Assembly (NCBI GenBank): GCA_955651875.1
Contig: CATPAP010000285.1
Span: 1 to 25,848 of the forward strand
Direction: 5' to 3'
DNA length: 25,848 nucleotides
Origin: Candidatus Dormiibacterota bacterium
GTDB taxonomy: Bacteria; Chloroflexota; Dormibacteria; Aeolococcales; Aeolococcaceae
In this document: positions 7,827 through 15,682 of the stretch, piece by piece
Position numbering within the stretch: position 1 is the stretch's first letter
Layout of the letters: the number at the start of each line of letters is the position of its first letter
The notes under the pieces: model-generated
Seen by the model: the letters and a program-made list of their open reading frames with translations, nothing else
The model's database searches: none
Told to the model about the DNA's origin: nothing
Translations under genes and position numbers: made by a program

Positions 7827-9149
7827 ATGGAGACCAGAGGGAGGCAGCCCAGATCGGGCAGCCGCGGGGACAACATCGGGCGCCGGTTGCGCATCGGGGC
7901 CGTCGGCACGATCGCTGTCGGCGGAGCCATTTTCGTGGGCGGGGCCGCCTCTTTGGTGACCGCCTTCGCGAACACCGGAACCGTGACGGCATCGGAGACC
8001 TGCACGACCTGGTCGGCCGCGGTCTCGCTCAACAACAACGTGACCATTGACAAGATCGTCGACGTCGTGGTCACTCCAAGCAGCCTGACCGCCGGGCTCA
8101 CTGGCCTGAGCATCGACACCACCAAGAACCCCGGCCCCGTTCAGATCTGGAGCGCGAGCGGCGCCGCACCGGCGACCGGTACCTTCACGCTGCACATCTA
8201 CAACTCGGTCGACAACGCTGGGAAGGTACGGGTGTTGCCGGCCGTGTTCACCACCAGCGCGGACATCGAGCCCGCGAGCGACTGCACCACCACACCCGCC
8301 ATCGCCACGACCCCAGTCGGCACTCCGGGCCTAGTGGGCACGTCGATCAGCGATGTCGCCACCGTCACCGGCAGCGGATCCAGCCCAACTGGAACGGTGA
8401 TCTTCAAGCTGTTCGCGCCGAGCAACCCGAATTGCAACAGCGACGGAACGGCTCCAGTCTTCACGTCCTCGCCGGTGACCCTGGTGGCCACGGCGCCCCA
8501 TGTCAGCACCGCGACGGGTCCCAGCTACACCACGACCGCGACGGGGACCTACCACTGGGTCGCCGCCTACAGCGGTGACGGCGGTGAGACGTACAACCCC
8601 GTCAGAAGCAACTGTGCCGACGAAGGGGTTGTGATCTCCAATGCCGCTCCCACGATCGCGACGTCGCAGTCCGCGGGCGGCAACCTCGGCGTCGCCCTCA
8701 GCGACACCGCAACCGTCTCCGGCGGCTTCAGCCCGACCGGCACGGTGACCTTCACCCTGTTCCCGCCGAGCAGTCCCACCTGCAGCGGTAGTCCCGTGTA
8801 CACCTCGCCGGCTGAGACGCTGAGTGGCGGCAAGGCGAACAGTGGCTCGTACACGACGGGCGCGGCGGGCGGATCCGGCACGTACCGGTGGATCGCCACC
8901 TACAGCGGTGACGCCGACAACAGCAGCGTGGCCAGCGGCTGCACCGCTGAGGCGGTCATCGTCACCGGCGGTGAGGGCGTCCAGGGCATCACCACCACCC
9001 CGGGGGGCGTCCTGGGCATCGGCGCCGCCACTCCGAGCACCGGTGCCGCCTCGATTCTCAACAGCATGACCATTGGCGTCTTCCTGCTCCTCGGTGGCCT
9101 GGGCAGCCTGCTCGTCAGCCTGATGCTTCCCCGCCGCCGCAGAATCTAG
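7827..9149 (+). CDS. cell-surface protein with two Ig-like repeats and C-terminal anchor
   Basis: Exported 440-aa protein. The N-terminus has R-R-L-R-I followed by a long hydrophobic segment to A-F-A (about residues 20-48), a signal peptide. Residues 50-150 form a unique beta-rich domain. Two Ig-like repeats of roughly 100-110 residues follow (about 158-270 and 276-380), each with S-P-T-G-T-V-x-F near its start, Y-x-W-x-A-x-Y-S-G-D near its end, and a Cys pair. The C-terminus has TPSTG (402-406), a membrane segment (about 412-434) and R-R-R-R-I, the layout of a sortase sorting signal with Thr in place of Leu. GGAGG lies 8 nt upstream of the ATG at 7827. It is flanked by a terminator and appears monocistronic. 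Probably an adhesin or wall-coat component; ligand unknown. Confidence 0.85.
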   Translation: METRGRQPRSGSRGDNIGRRLRIGAVGTIAVGGAIFVGGAASLVTAFANTGTVTASETCTTWSAAVSLNNNVTIDKIVDVVVTPSSLTAGLTGLSIDTTKNPGPVQIWSASGAAPATGTFTLHIYNSVDNAGKVRVLPAVFTTSADIEPASDCTTTPAIATTPVGTPGLVGTSISDVATVTGSGSSPTGTVIFKLFAPSNPNCNSDGTAPVFTSSPVTLVATAPHVSTATGPSYTTTATGTYHWVAAYSGDGGETYNPVRSNCADEGVVISNAAPTIATSQSAGGNLGVALSDTATVSGGFSPTGTVTFTLFPPSSPTCSGSPVYTSPAETLSGGKANSGSYTTGAAGGSGTYRWIATYSGDADNSSVASGCTAEAVIVTGGEGVQGITTTPGGVLGIGAATPSTGAASILNSMTIGVFLLLGGLGSLLVSLMLPRRRRI

Positions 9150-9173
9150 CCAGTTCGTTCACAGAACTCAGGA

Positions 9174-9201
9174 AGGGGTCGGTGCACGGGCACCGGCCCC
9201 T
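9174..9201 (+). terminator. rho-independent terminator
   Basis: AGGGGTCGGTGC, loop ACGG, then GCACCGGCCCCT: a 12-bp stem with one T-G wobble followed directly by TTTC, 25 nt after the stop of the surface-protein gene. Confidence 0.8.
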
Positions 9202-9236
9202 TTCGTATACGGTGAGGCACCGCTCGCGCGCCTCGA

Positions 9237-9242
9237 TACACT
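9237..9242 (+). promoter_or_regulatory. possible -10 box for a leaderless transcript
   Basis: TACACT fits the TANNNT pattern and ends 9 nt before the ATG at 9252, which lacks a Shine-Dalgarno sequence. No good -35 is visible. The same TACACTCGC string occurs at 13116-13124 ahead of the SCP2 gene. Confidence 0.3.
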
Positions 9243-9251
9243 CGCGCCGCC

Positions 9252-10004
9252 ATGTGTCGTCGCGGGCCCCTGCGCCACCGCTACGCGCCGGATGCCGCGC
9301 GGGTCTTCGATCGCGAGGAGCGCCGGCGCTTCCTGGACAGCCGCGGTGAGCCTCGCGACGCGGAGGCGCTGCCCTGGGAGCTCCTCTACCGGCTCGAGCC
9401 CGAGCTGTACGCGCGCCTGGTCGCCGGCGAGCGGCTCCACGAGGGGATCCTCGACTGGCTGCCGCGGCGATGCGGCGACGTCCTCGAGGTCGGGGCCGGC
9501 ACGGGCCGGCTGACGCTCGACCTCTCCGCCCGCGCCGCCCACGTCACCGCGGTCGAACCTGCCCTGCCGCTACAGAGGATCCTCCGCGAGCGGCTGGCCG
9601 CCGCCGGTGCAGGCAACGTCGAGGTGGTGCGAGGCTTCTTCGACGAACTCCCCGCCACACCCGCACACCACATGGTGATCAGCTGCTCGGCCTTCATCGC
9701 GCGGGCGGTGCCCGACCCCGACCACAGCCTGGGCGTGATGGAGGACGCATGTGCCCCGGGCGGCCTCGTCGTGTTGGTGTGGCCGACAGACGTGGGCTGG
9801 CTCGGGGAGCACGGCTATGAGCATGTCGTCTTCGAGGGCCCGATGCTGGTTGAGTACCCGTCCGCCGCCGACGCCGTTGCGCTGGCACACATCTTCTACC
9901 CGGACGCCGTGGGCGCTGTCAAGCAGATGGGGTCGCGCTTCATGGACTTCGCCACCCTGGGGCTGAACGCGCCGCGTGACCTCTGCTGGAAGCGCGTCGC
10001 GTGA
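9252..10004 (+). CDS. class I SAM-dependent methyltransferase
   Basis: Cytosolic methyltransferase of 250 aa with the Rossmann-fold signature V-L-E-V-G-A-G-T-G-R-L (motif I, residues 78-87) and the acidic end of beta 2 in A-V-E-P (motif II). The remaining core is typical of class I enzymes, but nothing fixes the substrate. An N-terminal helical extension of about 60 residues precedes the core. No clear ribosome binding site precedes the ATG at 9252; instead TACACT (9237-9242), a plausible -10 box, lies 9 nt upstream, so the transcript could be leaderless. The next gene, a glycosyltransferase, starts 31 nt after the stop on the same strand, so the two are likely co-transcribed. Confidence 0.85.
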   Translation: MCRRGPLRHRYAPDAARVFDREERRRFLDSRGEPRDAEALPWELLYRLEPELYARLVAGERLHEGILDWLPRRCGDVLEVGAGTGRLTLDLSARAAHVTAVEPALPLQRILRERLAAAGAGNVEVVRGFFDELPATPAHHMVISCSAFIARAVPDPDHSLGVMEDACAPGGLVVLVWPTDVGWLGEHGYEHVVFEGPMLVEYPSAADAVALAHIFYPDAVGAVKQMGSRFMDFATLGLNAPRDLCWKRVA

Positions 10005-10035
10005 ATACCGCGCCGTGCGGACCCCGGGAGCCGGC

Positions 10036-11100
10036 GTGCGCATCGCGCTGATCGCCCCGCTCGTTAGCCCGATACGCGAACCCAACCTCGGAGGCGCTCA
10101 GGCGGTCGTCTCCGACCTCGCCGGTGAGCTGACCCGACGCGGCCACGATGTCGTGGTCTATGCCGCCCGGGGCTCGGCCATCGACGGCGTCGCCATTGCA
10201 ATCGTCGATGTCGACAGTGACGCACTCGCCGGCGACGTTGTACGTCCGGGCGCAGAGAGGGCGGCGTCGGCGGCGATGGTGGCGACGTACCAAGCCGTGT
10301 ACGACGACGTGGCGGGCAGGCGGTACGACACCGTCCACAACCACGGGTTCGATGCGCCCGCGATCACCGTGGCGTCGGCCAGGGCCATCCGGGTCCTGCA
10401 CACGCTGCATCTGCCCCCGAGCCCAGTCCTCGCCGCCGCGCTCGACGAGGCGCGGCGATCTGGGACGGTGTGGTGTGCGGCGGTCTCGCAGGCGCAGGCA
10501 GCCGCGTGGCGTCCGCTCACCACCATCGATGCCGTGCTGCGCAACGGCGTCCCCATCGAGGACATCCCGTTTGCTCCACAACCGCGCACGTCAGCCATCA
10601 TCGCGGCGCGGTTCAGCGCGGAGAAGGGCATCGACGAGGGCATCGCGGCAGCGCGCGCGGCCGCGATCTCCGTCGACGTGTACGGCACGCCGTACGACGC
10701 CGGCTATGAGTGGGGCGTGCGCGATCGCTGGCGCGACGACGCGCAGGTGCGCTTCCGCCCGCCCCTGGTCCGCGCCGCGCTGTGGAAGGCCCTCGGTGAG
10801 GCCGCTGTCGCCGTCTGCCTGTCGCAATGGGACGAGCCGTTCGGGATGGTTGCCGCCGAGGCTCAGGCGGCCGGCACGCCCGTCGTTGCCTCCGCACGCG
10901 GAGGCCTTCTCGAGGTGGTGCGCGACGGGGTCACCGGTCATCTCGTCGACCCGCAGGACACGCGCGCAGGCGCCGAGGCGATTGGCCCCGTATCCAGGCT
11001 CGATCGCCGTGCCTGCAGGCGTCATGCCGAGGCTTCCCTGAGCCTCGCCGCCGCCGTCAGCGCGCACGAGGAGCTGTACACGCGCATCTCGCGGCGATGA
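10036..11100 (+). CDS. GT4-family glycosyltransferase
   Basis: Retaining GT-B fold glycosyltransferase of 354 aa, cytosolic or membrane-peripheral, using a nucleotide-sugar donor. The N-terminal acceptor domain starts R-I-A-L-I-A-P-L-V-S-P-I and has the glycine-rich N-L-G-G-A-Q. The C-terminal donor domain has S-A-E-K-G-I-D-E and the E-x7-E motif in EPFGMVAAEAQ, then GGLLEVV and DGVTGHLVD. I chose the GTG at 10036 because GGGAG lies 5 nt upstream and the product then begins exactly at the first beta strand. A GTG at 9976 in the same frame would overlap the methyltransferase gene. Acceptor unknown; a role in glycolipid or polysaccharide synthesis is inferred from family only. Confidence 0.88.
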   Translation: MRIALIAPLVSPIREPNLGGAQAVVSDLAGELTRRGHDVVVYAARGSAIDGVAIAIVDVDSDALAGDVVRPGAERAASAAMVATYQAVYDDVAGRRYDTVHNHGFDAPAITVASARAIRVLHTLHLPPSPVLAAALDEARRSGTVWCAAVSQAQAAAWRPLTTIDAVLRNGVPIEDIPFAPQPRTSAIIAARFSAEKGIDEGIAAARAAAISVDVYGTPYDAGYEWGVRDRWRDDAQVRFRPPLVRAALWKALGEAAVAVCLSQWDEPFGMVAAEAQAAGTPVVASARGGLLEVVRDGVTGHLVDPQDTRAGAEAIGPVSRLDRRACRRHAEASLSLAAAVSAHEELYTRISRR

Positions 11101-11109
11101 CCGCACGTT

Positions 11110-11132
11110 GGTACCGCGCTAGTCGCGGTGCC
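11110..11132. terminator. hairpin between convergent genes
   Basis: GGTACCGCG, loop CTAGT, CGCGGTGCC: a 9-bp stem with one T-G wobble lying between the glycosyltransferase stop and the end of the ABC permease gene, whose TAG lies in the loop. Possible bidirectional terminator; no T-tract on either side. Confidence 0.4.
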
Positions 11133-12024
11133 TGAACGAACGCATCGCGATGCCGAGCATCACCGCGCCGAAGGCGAGCAGGATGACGATGTCGAGCCAG
11201 ATCGGCACCACGTAGTTGCCGATGGTCACGGAGCTGAAGTGGTCGACGAGTCCCTGAGGAAGGCCGGCGGCGCCGAGGACGGCCGAGCGGATGGGTGCGA
11301 TGCCGTACGCGACCGGGTCGAAGCGGGTGAGCACCGTCATCCAGGCCGGAAGCCCGGAGAGCGGGAAGAGCGCGCCGGACAGGAAGAACATCGGCATCAT
11401 CAGGAAGTTCATCACCACCTGGAATCCCTGCATGGTGCGCATCCGCGCCGAGAGCGCCACCCCGAAGCAGGTGAGCGAGAAGGCGAGGACGAACAGCAGG
11501 CCGACCAGTTCGAGAACGGCGAGCACCGTCAGATGCACGCCGACGAACGGTGCGAACACGAGCATGATCATGCCCTGGAACGTTGCCTGGGTGGCGCCGC
11601 CAAGCGCCTTGCCCAGCGCCACCGCTGAGCGGCTGATCGGGGCCACGAGGATCTCGCGCAGGAAGCCGAACTCGCGATCCCACACCACCGACATGGCACT
11701 GAAGATCGCTGTGAAGAGCACGGCCATGCCGAGGATGCCGGGATACACGAATTGCGTGTAGTTGAAAGATTTGGGCACGCCGCTGCCGCCGAAGGAGCCC
11801 TTGGCGAGGGACGAGCTGAGCCCGACGCCGAAGATGATCAAGTAGAGCAGCGGCTGGGCGAGCGACGCGAACAGGCGCGTGCGGTCGCGCCAGAAACGCA
11901 GCACGTCGCGGTACCAGATGATGTACACCGCCTGCGCCATCGACACGCGCACGTGCACCGGAGCAGCAGGCGCCAACCTCACCTCCGACCTCTCGGTGAC
12001 ACGCTCCGGCGTCTCGATGGCCAT
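11119..12024 (-). CDS. ABC-2 type transporter permease (DrrB-like)
   Basis: Membrane subunit of an ABC exporter, 301 aa. A cytosolic N-terminus (about 45 residues) precedes six predicted membrane segments, beginning with LFASLAQPLLYLIIFGVG and including GILGMAVLFTAIFSAMSVV, MIMLVFAPFVG, LVGLLFVLAFSLTCFGVAL, FLMMPMFFLSGALFPL and IWLDIVILLAFGAVMLGIA. The conserved ABC-2 segment REFGFLREILVAP lies after the second membrane segment. The ATG at 12024 follows the ATPase stop by 5 nt, so the two form one operon. Family members export drugs, lipids or glycolipids; the substrate here is unknown. Confidence 0.92.
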   Translation of the reverse strand: MAIETPERVTERSEVRLAPAAPVHVRVSMAQAVYIIWYRDVLRFWRDRTRLFASLAQPLLYLIIFGVGLSSSLAKGSFGGSGVPKSFNYTQFVYPGILGMAVLFTAIFSAMSVVWDREFGFLREILVAPISRSAVALGKALGGATQATFQGMIMLVFAPFVGVHLTVLAVLELVGLLFVLAFSLTCFGVALSARMRTMQGFQVVMNFLMMPMFFLSGALFPLSGLPAWMTVLTRFDPVAYGIAPIRSAVLGAAGLPQGLVDHFSSVTIGNYVVPIWLDIVILLAFGAVMLGIAMRSFRHRD

Positions 12025-12029
12025 CGTGT

Positions 12030-13067
12030 CTAACGCCTGCGGGCCGCGAAGGCACGCATGACGGCCTGGCGAGCGTCGGCGTCACCCTCACGGATGGCCC
12101 GGCCGGTCAGCTTGAGGAACACGTCGTCGAGGGAGGGACGTCGCACCGCCACGTTCCCCACCCCGACGGACAGCGTGGTGATGAGCCGCGGGATGAACGC
12201 GGCGCCGTTGGGAACCTCGATGCGCAGCGAGTCGCCGTCGGTGACCGCTGTGGCGCCGAGAAGGTCGGCGATCTCACCCGCCGCGCGCGCGTTGTCGTCC
12301 GTCTGCACCACCACGACGTCCCCACCGACCTGCGACTTCAGTTCCTCGGGCGTGCCGAGGGCGACGATGGTGCCCTGGTCGATGATGGCGATGCGGTCGC
12401 ACCACTCGGCCTCTTCCATGTAGTGCGTGGTCATGAAGATGGTGAGCCCGGTATTGGCCCGGATGTCCCTGAGGTGATCCCACAGCCGCGCGCGGGTCTG
12501 CGGGTCCAGCCCCTGCGTGGGCTCGTCGAGGAAGAGCACCTCGGGGGCGTGCAGGATGCCGCGCGCCACCTCGAGGCGGCGCTTCATGCCGCCCGAGAAG
12601 GTCATGACCGGAGCGTCGGCGCGGTCGCTGAGGTCGACCATGGCGAGCGCCGCATTGATGCGCTCGCGCCGCCGGTTGCGCGCCACGCCGTACACCATCG
12701 CGTGGAACGTCAGGTTCTCGCGGGCGGTGAGCTGGTTGTCGAGCGACGGGTCCTGGAAGACGAGCCCGATGCGCGAGCGCACCTCGTCGGGATGGCGGGT
12801 CACGTCGATCCCCGCGACGGTCGCCCGTCCCTCGGTCGCCTTGACGAGCGTGCAGAGGATCGCGATGGTCGTCGATTTGCCGGCGCCGTTGGGCCCGAGG
12901 AACCCGAAGATCTCGCCGCGCGCGACATCGAGGTCAATGCCGGCGACGGCGGTCACTGCGCCGTAGCGTTTCACCAGTCCGCTGACGGTGATCGCGCTCG
13001 CGCTGGCCGTTTGGGCAGCCGGCATTGCGGCGGAGGCAGCCTGGGTCACGATGAGATCATGGCGCAT
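12030..13067 (-). CDS. ABC transporter ATP-binding protein (DrrA-like)
   Basis: Cytosolic ATPase partner of the downstream permease, 345 aa from the ATG at 13067. Walker A GPNGAGKST (about residues 58-66), Q-loop VFQDP, signature FSGGMKRR (157-164), Walker B LFLDEP (178-183) and H-loop MTTH (His215) are all intact. The C-terminal extension of about 90 residues, with the R-R-P-S-L-D-D-V-F-L element, is typical of the daunorubicin-resistance DrrA group. The frame is open to an ATG at 13133, but that part reads as noise. The ATG at 13028 (M-P-A-A-Q) would also keep the whole domain. The gene diverges from the SCP2 gene. Confidence 0.92.
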   Translation of the reverse strand: MRHDLIVTQAASAAMPAAQTASASAITVSGLVKRYGAVTAVAGIDLDVARGEIFGFLGPNGAGKSTTIAILCTLVKATEGRATVAGIDVTRHPDEVRSRIGLVFQDPSLDNQLTARENLTFHAMVYGVARNRRRERINAALAMVDLSDRADAPVMTFSGGMKRRLEVARGILHAPEVLFLDEPTQGLDPQTRARLWDHLRDIRANTGLTIFMTTHYMEEAEWCDRIAIIDQGTIVALGTPEELKSQVGGDVVVVQTDDNARAAGEIADLLGATAVTDGDSLRIEVPNGAAFIPRLITTLSVGVGNVAVRRPSLDDVFLKLTGRAIREGDADARQAVMRAFAARRR

Positions 13068-13115
13068 CCGCGGCGGATCGCCCCTGTGGCATGGCCGGGG
13101 CGGTGACGTCGGATC

Positions 13116-13121
13116 TACACT
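13116..13121 (+). promoter_or_regulatory. possible -10 box upstream of the SCP2 gene
   Basis: TACACT fits TANNNT and lies 50 nt upstream of the SCP2 ATG, in the divergent intergenic region. The same hexamer and following CGC occur upstream of the methyltransferase gene. No -35 is evident. Confidence 0.25.
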
Positions 13122-13171
13122 CGCAAGGGCCAACCTCGGCCGTTTCGACCGCCCATAACCGGAGGACGCCT

Positions 13172-13498
13172 ATGGCCACTCCCAGCGAGATCTTCTCCGA
13201 GATCAACAGCCGTCTCGAGTCGAACCCATCAAAGACTGCGGGCATGAACGCGGCGTTCGCGTTCGACCTCAGCGGCGATGGCGGCGGCGCGCATCACATC
13301 GTCATCAAGGACGGCAAGGGCGAAGCCGGCCCGGGCGCGCCGGACAATCCGGGTGTCACCATCTCGATGAGCGACAGTGACTTTGTCGACCTCGCCACCG
13401 GCAAGCTCGACGGCACCGCCGCCTTCATGAGCGGCAAGTTGAAGATCCAGGGCGACATGGGCCTGGCGATGAAGCTCCAGGGCATCCTGCGCGGTTAG
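13172..13498 (+). CDS. SCP2 sterol-binding domain protein
   Basis: A 108-aa single-domain SCP2-type lipid carrier, cytosolic. The C-terminal block is diagnostic: NPGVTISMSDSDFVDLATG, then D-G-T-A-A-F-M-S-G-K-L-K-I-Q-G-D and an M-G-L-A-M-K-L helix. The family binds acyl chains or sterols in a hydrophobic tunnel; in bacteria the ligand is usually unknown. GGAGG lies 6 nt before the ATG at 13172. The frame is open upstream to 13091, but the extension overlaps the divergent promoter region. Length is normal for stand-alone bacterial members. Confidence 0.92.
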   Translation: MATPSEIFSEINSRLESNPSKTAGMNAAFAFDLSGDGGGAHHIVIKDGKGEAGPGAPDNPGVTISMSDSDFVDLATGKLDGTAAFMSGKLKIQGDMGLAMKLQGILRG

Positions 13499-13513
13499 CC
13501 GACAGCTCCAGGT

Positions 13514-14194
13514 TCAGCCGGTGATCCACTCCGCGAAGCCCTCGATGAGGCGGCGCGAGGTCGGCGCGTCGGGCATCTCCTCCGGGTGCCACTGCACCGC
13601 CATCACCAGCAGCTCGGGAGCCTCAACCGCCTCGACGTGACCATCGGTGCTGACCGCGGCGTGTCGCAGCGGCGGCGCCAGCCTGTCCACCGCCTGGTGG
13701 TGCCCGCTGTTGACCGCGGTGACGTCGACCCCGAGTGTGCGATGCAGGTACGTGCCCGCGATGATCTGCACGTCGTGAATCGTCACTGACGGGTTGTCAC
13801 CCCATTGCGGGTGGACGATGTGCTGGTGCAGCGTGCCGCCGAGTGCCACGTTGATCAGCTGTTGCCCTCTGCAGATGCCGAGGATCGGGAGGTTGCGGGC
13901 TCGTGCCGCGGTGACGACGTCGAGCTCGAGCGTGTCGAGCTCGTCGTCCACGGTTTCGAGCTCCGGCGCTGGCTCTTGGCCGTACAGCGACGGCGAGATG
14001 TCTGTACCACCTGGCAGGAGCACTCCGTCGAGGCGGGCGAGCAGGGCGGTGCTTGTCCCCGGCACGATGAGGGCGGGGACGATCCCGGCCCGGCTCAACA
14101 GGCTCAGGTATCGCAGGGCGTTCTCGCCGGGGTTGGCGGCCCGCCCGACGACATCCGTCGTCCAGGTGAGGCCCACCGTCGGACTGGCTCTCAC
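13514..14194 (-). CDS. gamma-glutamyl-gamma-aminobutyrate hydrolase family (class I glutamine amidotransferase-like)
   Basis: PuuD-like peptidase C26 of 226 aa that hydrolyses gamma-glutamyl amides, cytosolic. The catalytic triad is Cys108 (GICRGQQ), His203 and Glu205 (QWHPEE). PGGTDISP (61-68) and NSGHHQAVDRL are further family signatures. I chose the GTG at 14194 because AGGGGA lies just upstream and the product then starts at the first conserved strand (P-T-V-G-L-T-W); the frame is open to 14275, where it overlaps the upstream gene. It lies 13 nt downstream of the FMN reductase gene in a likely two-gene operon. True substrate unproven: family members act on gamma-glutamyl-GABA or related compounds. 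Confidence 0.88.
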   Translation of the reverse strand: MRASPTVGLTWTTDVVGRAANPGENALRYLSLLSRAGIVPALIVPGTSTALLARLDGVLLPGGTDISPSLYGQEPAPELETVDDELDTLELDVVTAARARNLPILGICRGQQLINVALGGTLHQHIVHPQWGDNPSVTIHDVQIIAGTYLHRTLGVDVTAVNSGHHQAVDRLAPPLRHAAVSTDGHVEAVEAPELLVMAVQWHPEEMPDAPTSRRLIEGFAEWITG

Positions 14195-14207
14195 CGCTTC
14201 CCCTTTG

Positions 14208-14801
14208 CTAATTCGTTGCCTCTCGAGCCCGCTTGAGCGCGGTCGCCCACCAGGCCAGGTCATCGAGCATGGCACCGGCCGCGGCGAGGTAGCGCTCGGG
14301 CTCGTTCAGCCGGCCGTCGTCGAAGAGACGTCGCGCGAACTGCAGAACGACTCCGCTCCGGACCGGTGCCATCTGCAGCTCCACGGCCACCTGGCGCAGC
14401 TGTTCCACCGCGCGCGTGCCGCCCGACCACCCTCCGTAGCTCACAAACGCGACGGGCTTGCGGTTCCACTCGTGGTAGACGCAGTCGAGGGCACTTTTCA
14501 GGGGGGCGGGATACCCGTGGTTGTACTCGGGCGACACGATCACGAACCCGTCACTGCGCCCCACCGTCGACGTCCACGGCTGGGGCTGCTGTTCGGGCGT
14601 GAGCATCGAGGCGGGCACCGGCTGGTTGTAGTAGGGGAGGTCGAAGTCGCGCAGGTCGGCGAGCTCGAAGGTCAGGTCAGCTCGTTGTTCGAGGACAGCA
14701 CCGATCCAGCGAGCCACCGTCTCGCCGAACCGGCCCTCGCGGGTGCTCGCCAGCACCAGCAGGATGTGTGGATTGGCGGCCACGGCGGATTCGGCAGTCA
14801 T
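14208..14801 (-). CDS. NADPH-dependent FMN reductase family protein
   Basis: Flavodoxin-fold NAD(P)H:FMN/quinone reductase of 197 aa. The phosphate-binding loop is S-T-R-E-G-R-F (residues 19-25) and the flavin-binding motif is SPEYNHGYP (90-98). GGWSGGTRAVEQLR lies at the expected third strand-loop. It is cytosolic and usually homodimeric or tetrameric. It is first in a likely operon with the amidotransferase gene. The ATG at 14801 is preceded by GGGCGAG and, 8 nt upstream, by the palindrome GTTATAAC, which could be a -10 box for a very short or absent leader. Exact substrate (FMN, azo dye, quinone) is not predictable. Confidence 0.9.
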   Translation of the reverse strand: MTAESAVAANPHILLVLASTREGRFGETVARWIGAVLEQRADLTFELADLRDFDLPYYNQPVPASMLTPEQQPQPWTSTVGRSDGFVIVSPEYNHGYPAPLKSALDCVYHEWNRKPVAFVSYGGWSGGTRAVEQLRQVAVELQMAPVRSGVVLQFARRLFDDGRLNEPERYLAAAGAMLDDLAWWATALKRAREATN

Positions 14802-14809
14802 CTCGCCCG

Positions 14810-14817
14810 GTTATAAC
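14810..14817. promoter_or_regulatory. palindromic -10-like box between divergent genes
   Basis: GTTATAAC gives TATAAC on both strands in the 73-bp gap between the divergent FMN reductase (ATG 14801) and exonuclease III (ATG 14875) genes. It could serve as a shared bidirectional -10 element. No -35 is clear on either side. Confidence 0.35.
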
Positions 14818-14874
14818 GAATCGAAGAGCCCGCCCTGGGGTGACGGCGCTGGGCAATGCGAGAATCCACCGGAC

Positions 14875-15660
14875 ATGAGGCTCGCCACCTGGAACGTCAA
14901 CTCGCTGACCGCACGGCTTCCGCGCGTCGTCGACTGGCTGGCGGCAACGCGTCCCGACATCGTCTGCCTGCAGGAGACCAAGGTCGCGGACGAGGCGTTC
15001 CCGCATGCCGAACTCGAAGTCCTCGGCTACACCGCCGCCACACACGGGACCGGACAGTGGAATGGCGTCGCCATCGTCTCCTGCGTCGGACTCTCGGACG
15101 TGTGCCGCGGCTTCCCCGGGGAACCCGGCTTTCCGCACGCCGAAGCCCGTGCCCTTGGTGCCAGCTGCGGCGGCCTGAGGGTGTGGTCGCTGTACGTCCC
15201 CAACGGGCGCACCATCGACAGCCCCCACTTCGCCTACAAGCTCGCCTGGCTCGCCGCGCTGCGCCAAGTGCTTGCCGCCGAGGCGTCCGCGACGGCGTCG
15301 CTGGTGGTGTGCGGAGACTTCAACGTCGCCCCTGCCGATGAGGATGTCTGGGATCCTGATGAGTTCATCGGGTCGACGCATGTCACGCCGGCGGAGAGGG
15401 CCGCGGTTGCCGCGCTGCTCGAGCTCGGCCTCGTCGATGTGCCGGCACGGGCGCTGAAGGGCGACCGGCCGTTCACGTACTGGGACTACAGGGCGGGAAA
15501 CTTCCACCGCGGACTGGGGATGCGGATCGACCTCGTCCTGCTCGGCAGCGAGCTCGCCGCGCGCCTCGTCGACGCGTACGTCGACCGCGAGGCGCGCAAG
15601 GGCAAGGCGCCGAGCGACCACGCCCCGGTGGTCGTCGATGTCGATCTCGCCACCGCGTGA
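14875..15660 (+). CDS. xthA: exodeoxyribonuclease III
   Basis: Base-excision-repair AP endonuclease and 3' exonuclease of the EEP superfamily, 261 aa, at normal family length. Catalytic motifs are W-N-V-N (Asn7), LQETK (Glu34), QWNGVAI, SLYVPNG, GDFNVAP (Asp and Asn), RIDLVLL and SDHAPVV (final Asp-His). All active-site residues are present. The ATG at 14875 starts exactly at the first strand (M-R-L-A-T-W-N-V-N); the upstream in-frame extension to 14743 overlaps the divergent reductase gene and is rejected. It ends 22 nt from the alkyltransferase-like gene on the other strand. Confidence 0.95.
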   Translation: MRLATWNVNSLTARLPRVVDWLAATRPDIVCLQETKVADEAFPHAELEVLGYTAATHGTGQWNGVAIVSCVGLSDVCRGFPGEPGFPHAEARALGASCGGLRVWSLYVPNGRTIDSPHFAYKLAWLAALRQVLAAEASATASLVVCGDFNVAPADEDVWDPDEFIGSTHVTPAERAAVAALLELGLVDVPARALKGDRPFTYWDYRAGNFHRGLGMRIDLVLLGSELAARLVDAYVDREARKGKAPSDHAPVVVDVDLATA

Positions 15661-15682
15661 CGCGGGCTGACCGCACAGCGAG

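Noticed and set aside
11057..12091. 344-codon minus-strand frame overlapping the ABC permease
   Set aside because: It is out of frame with the permease, is Arg/His/Pro-rich, and lacks membrane segments or motifs.
13205..13230. GAGTCGAACCC resembling an antisense tRNA T-arm
   Set aside because: It lies inside the SCP2 gene in frame and has no pairing stems.
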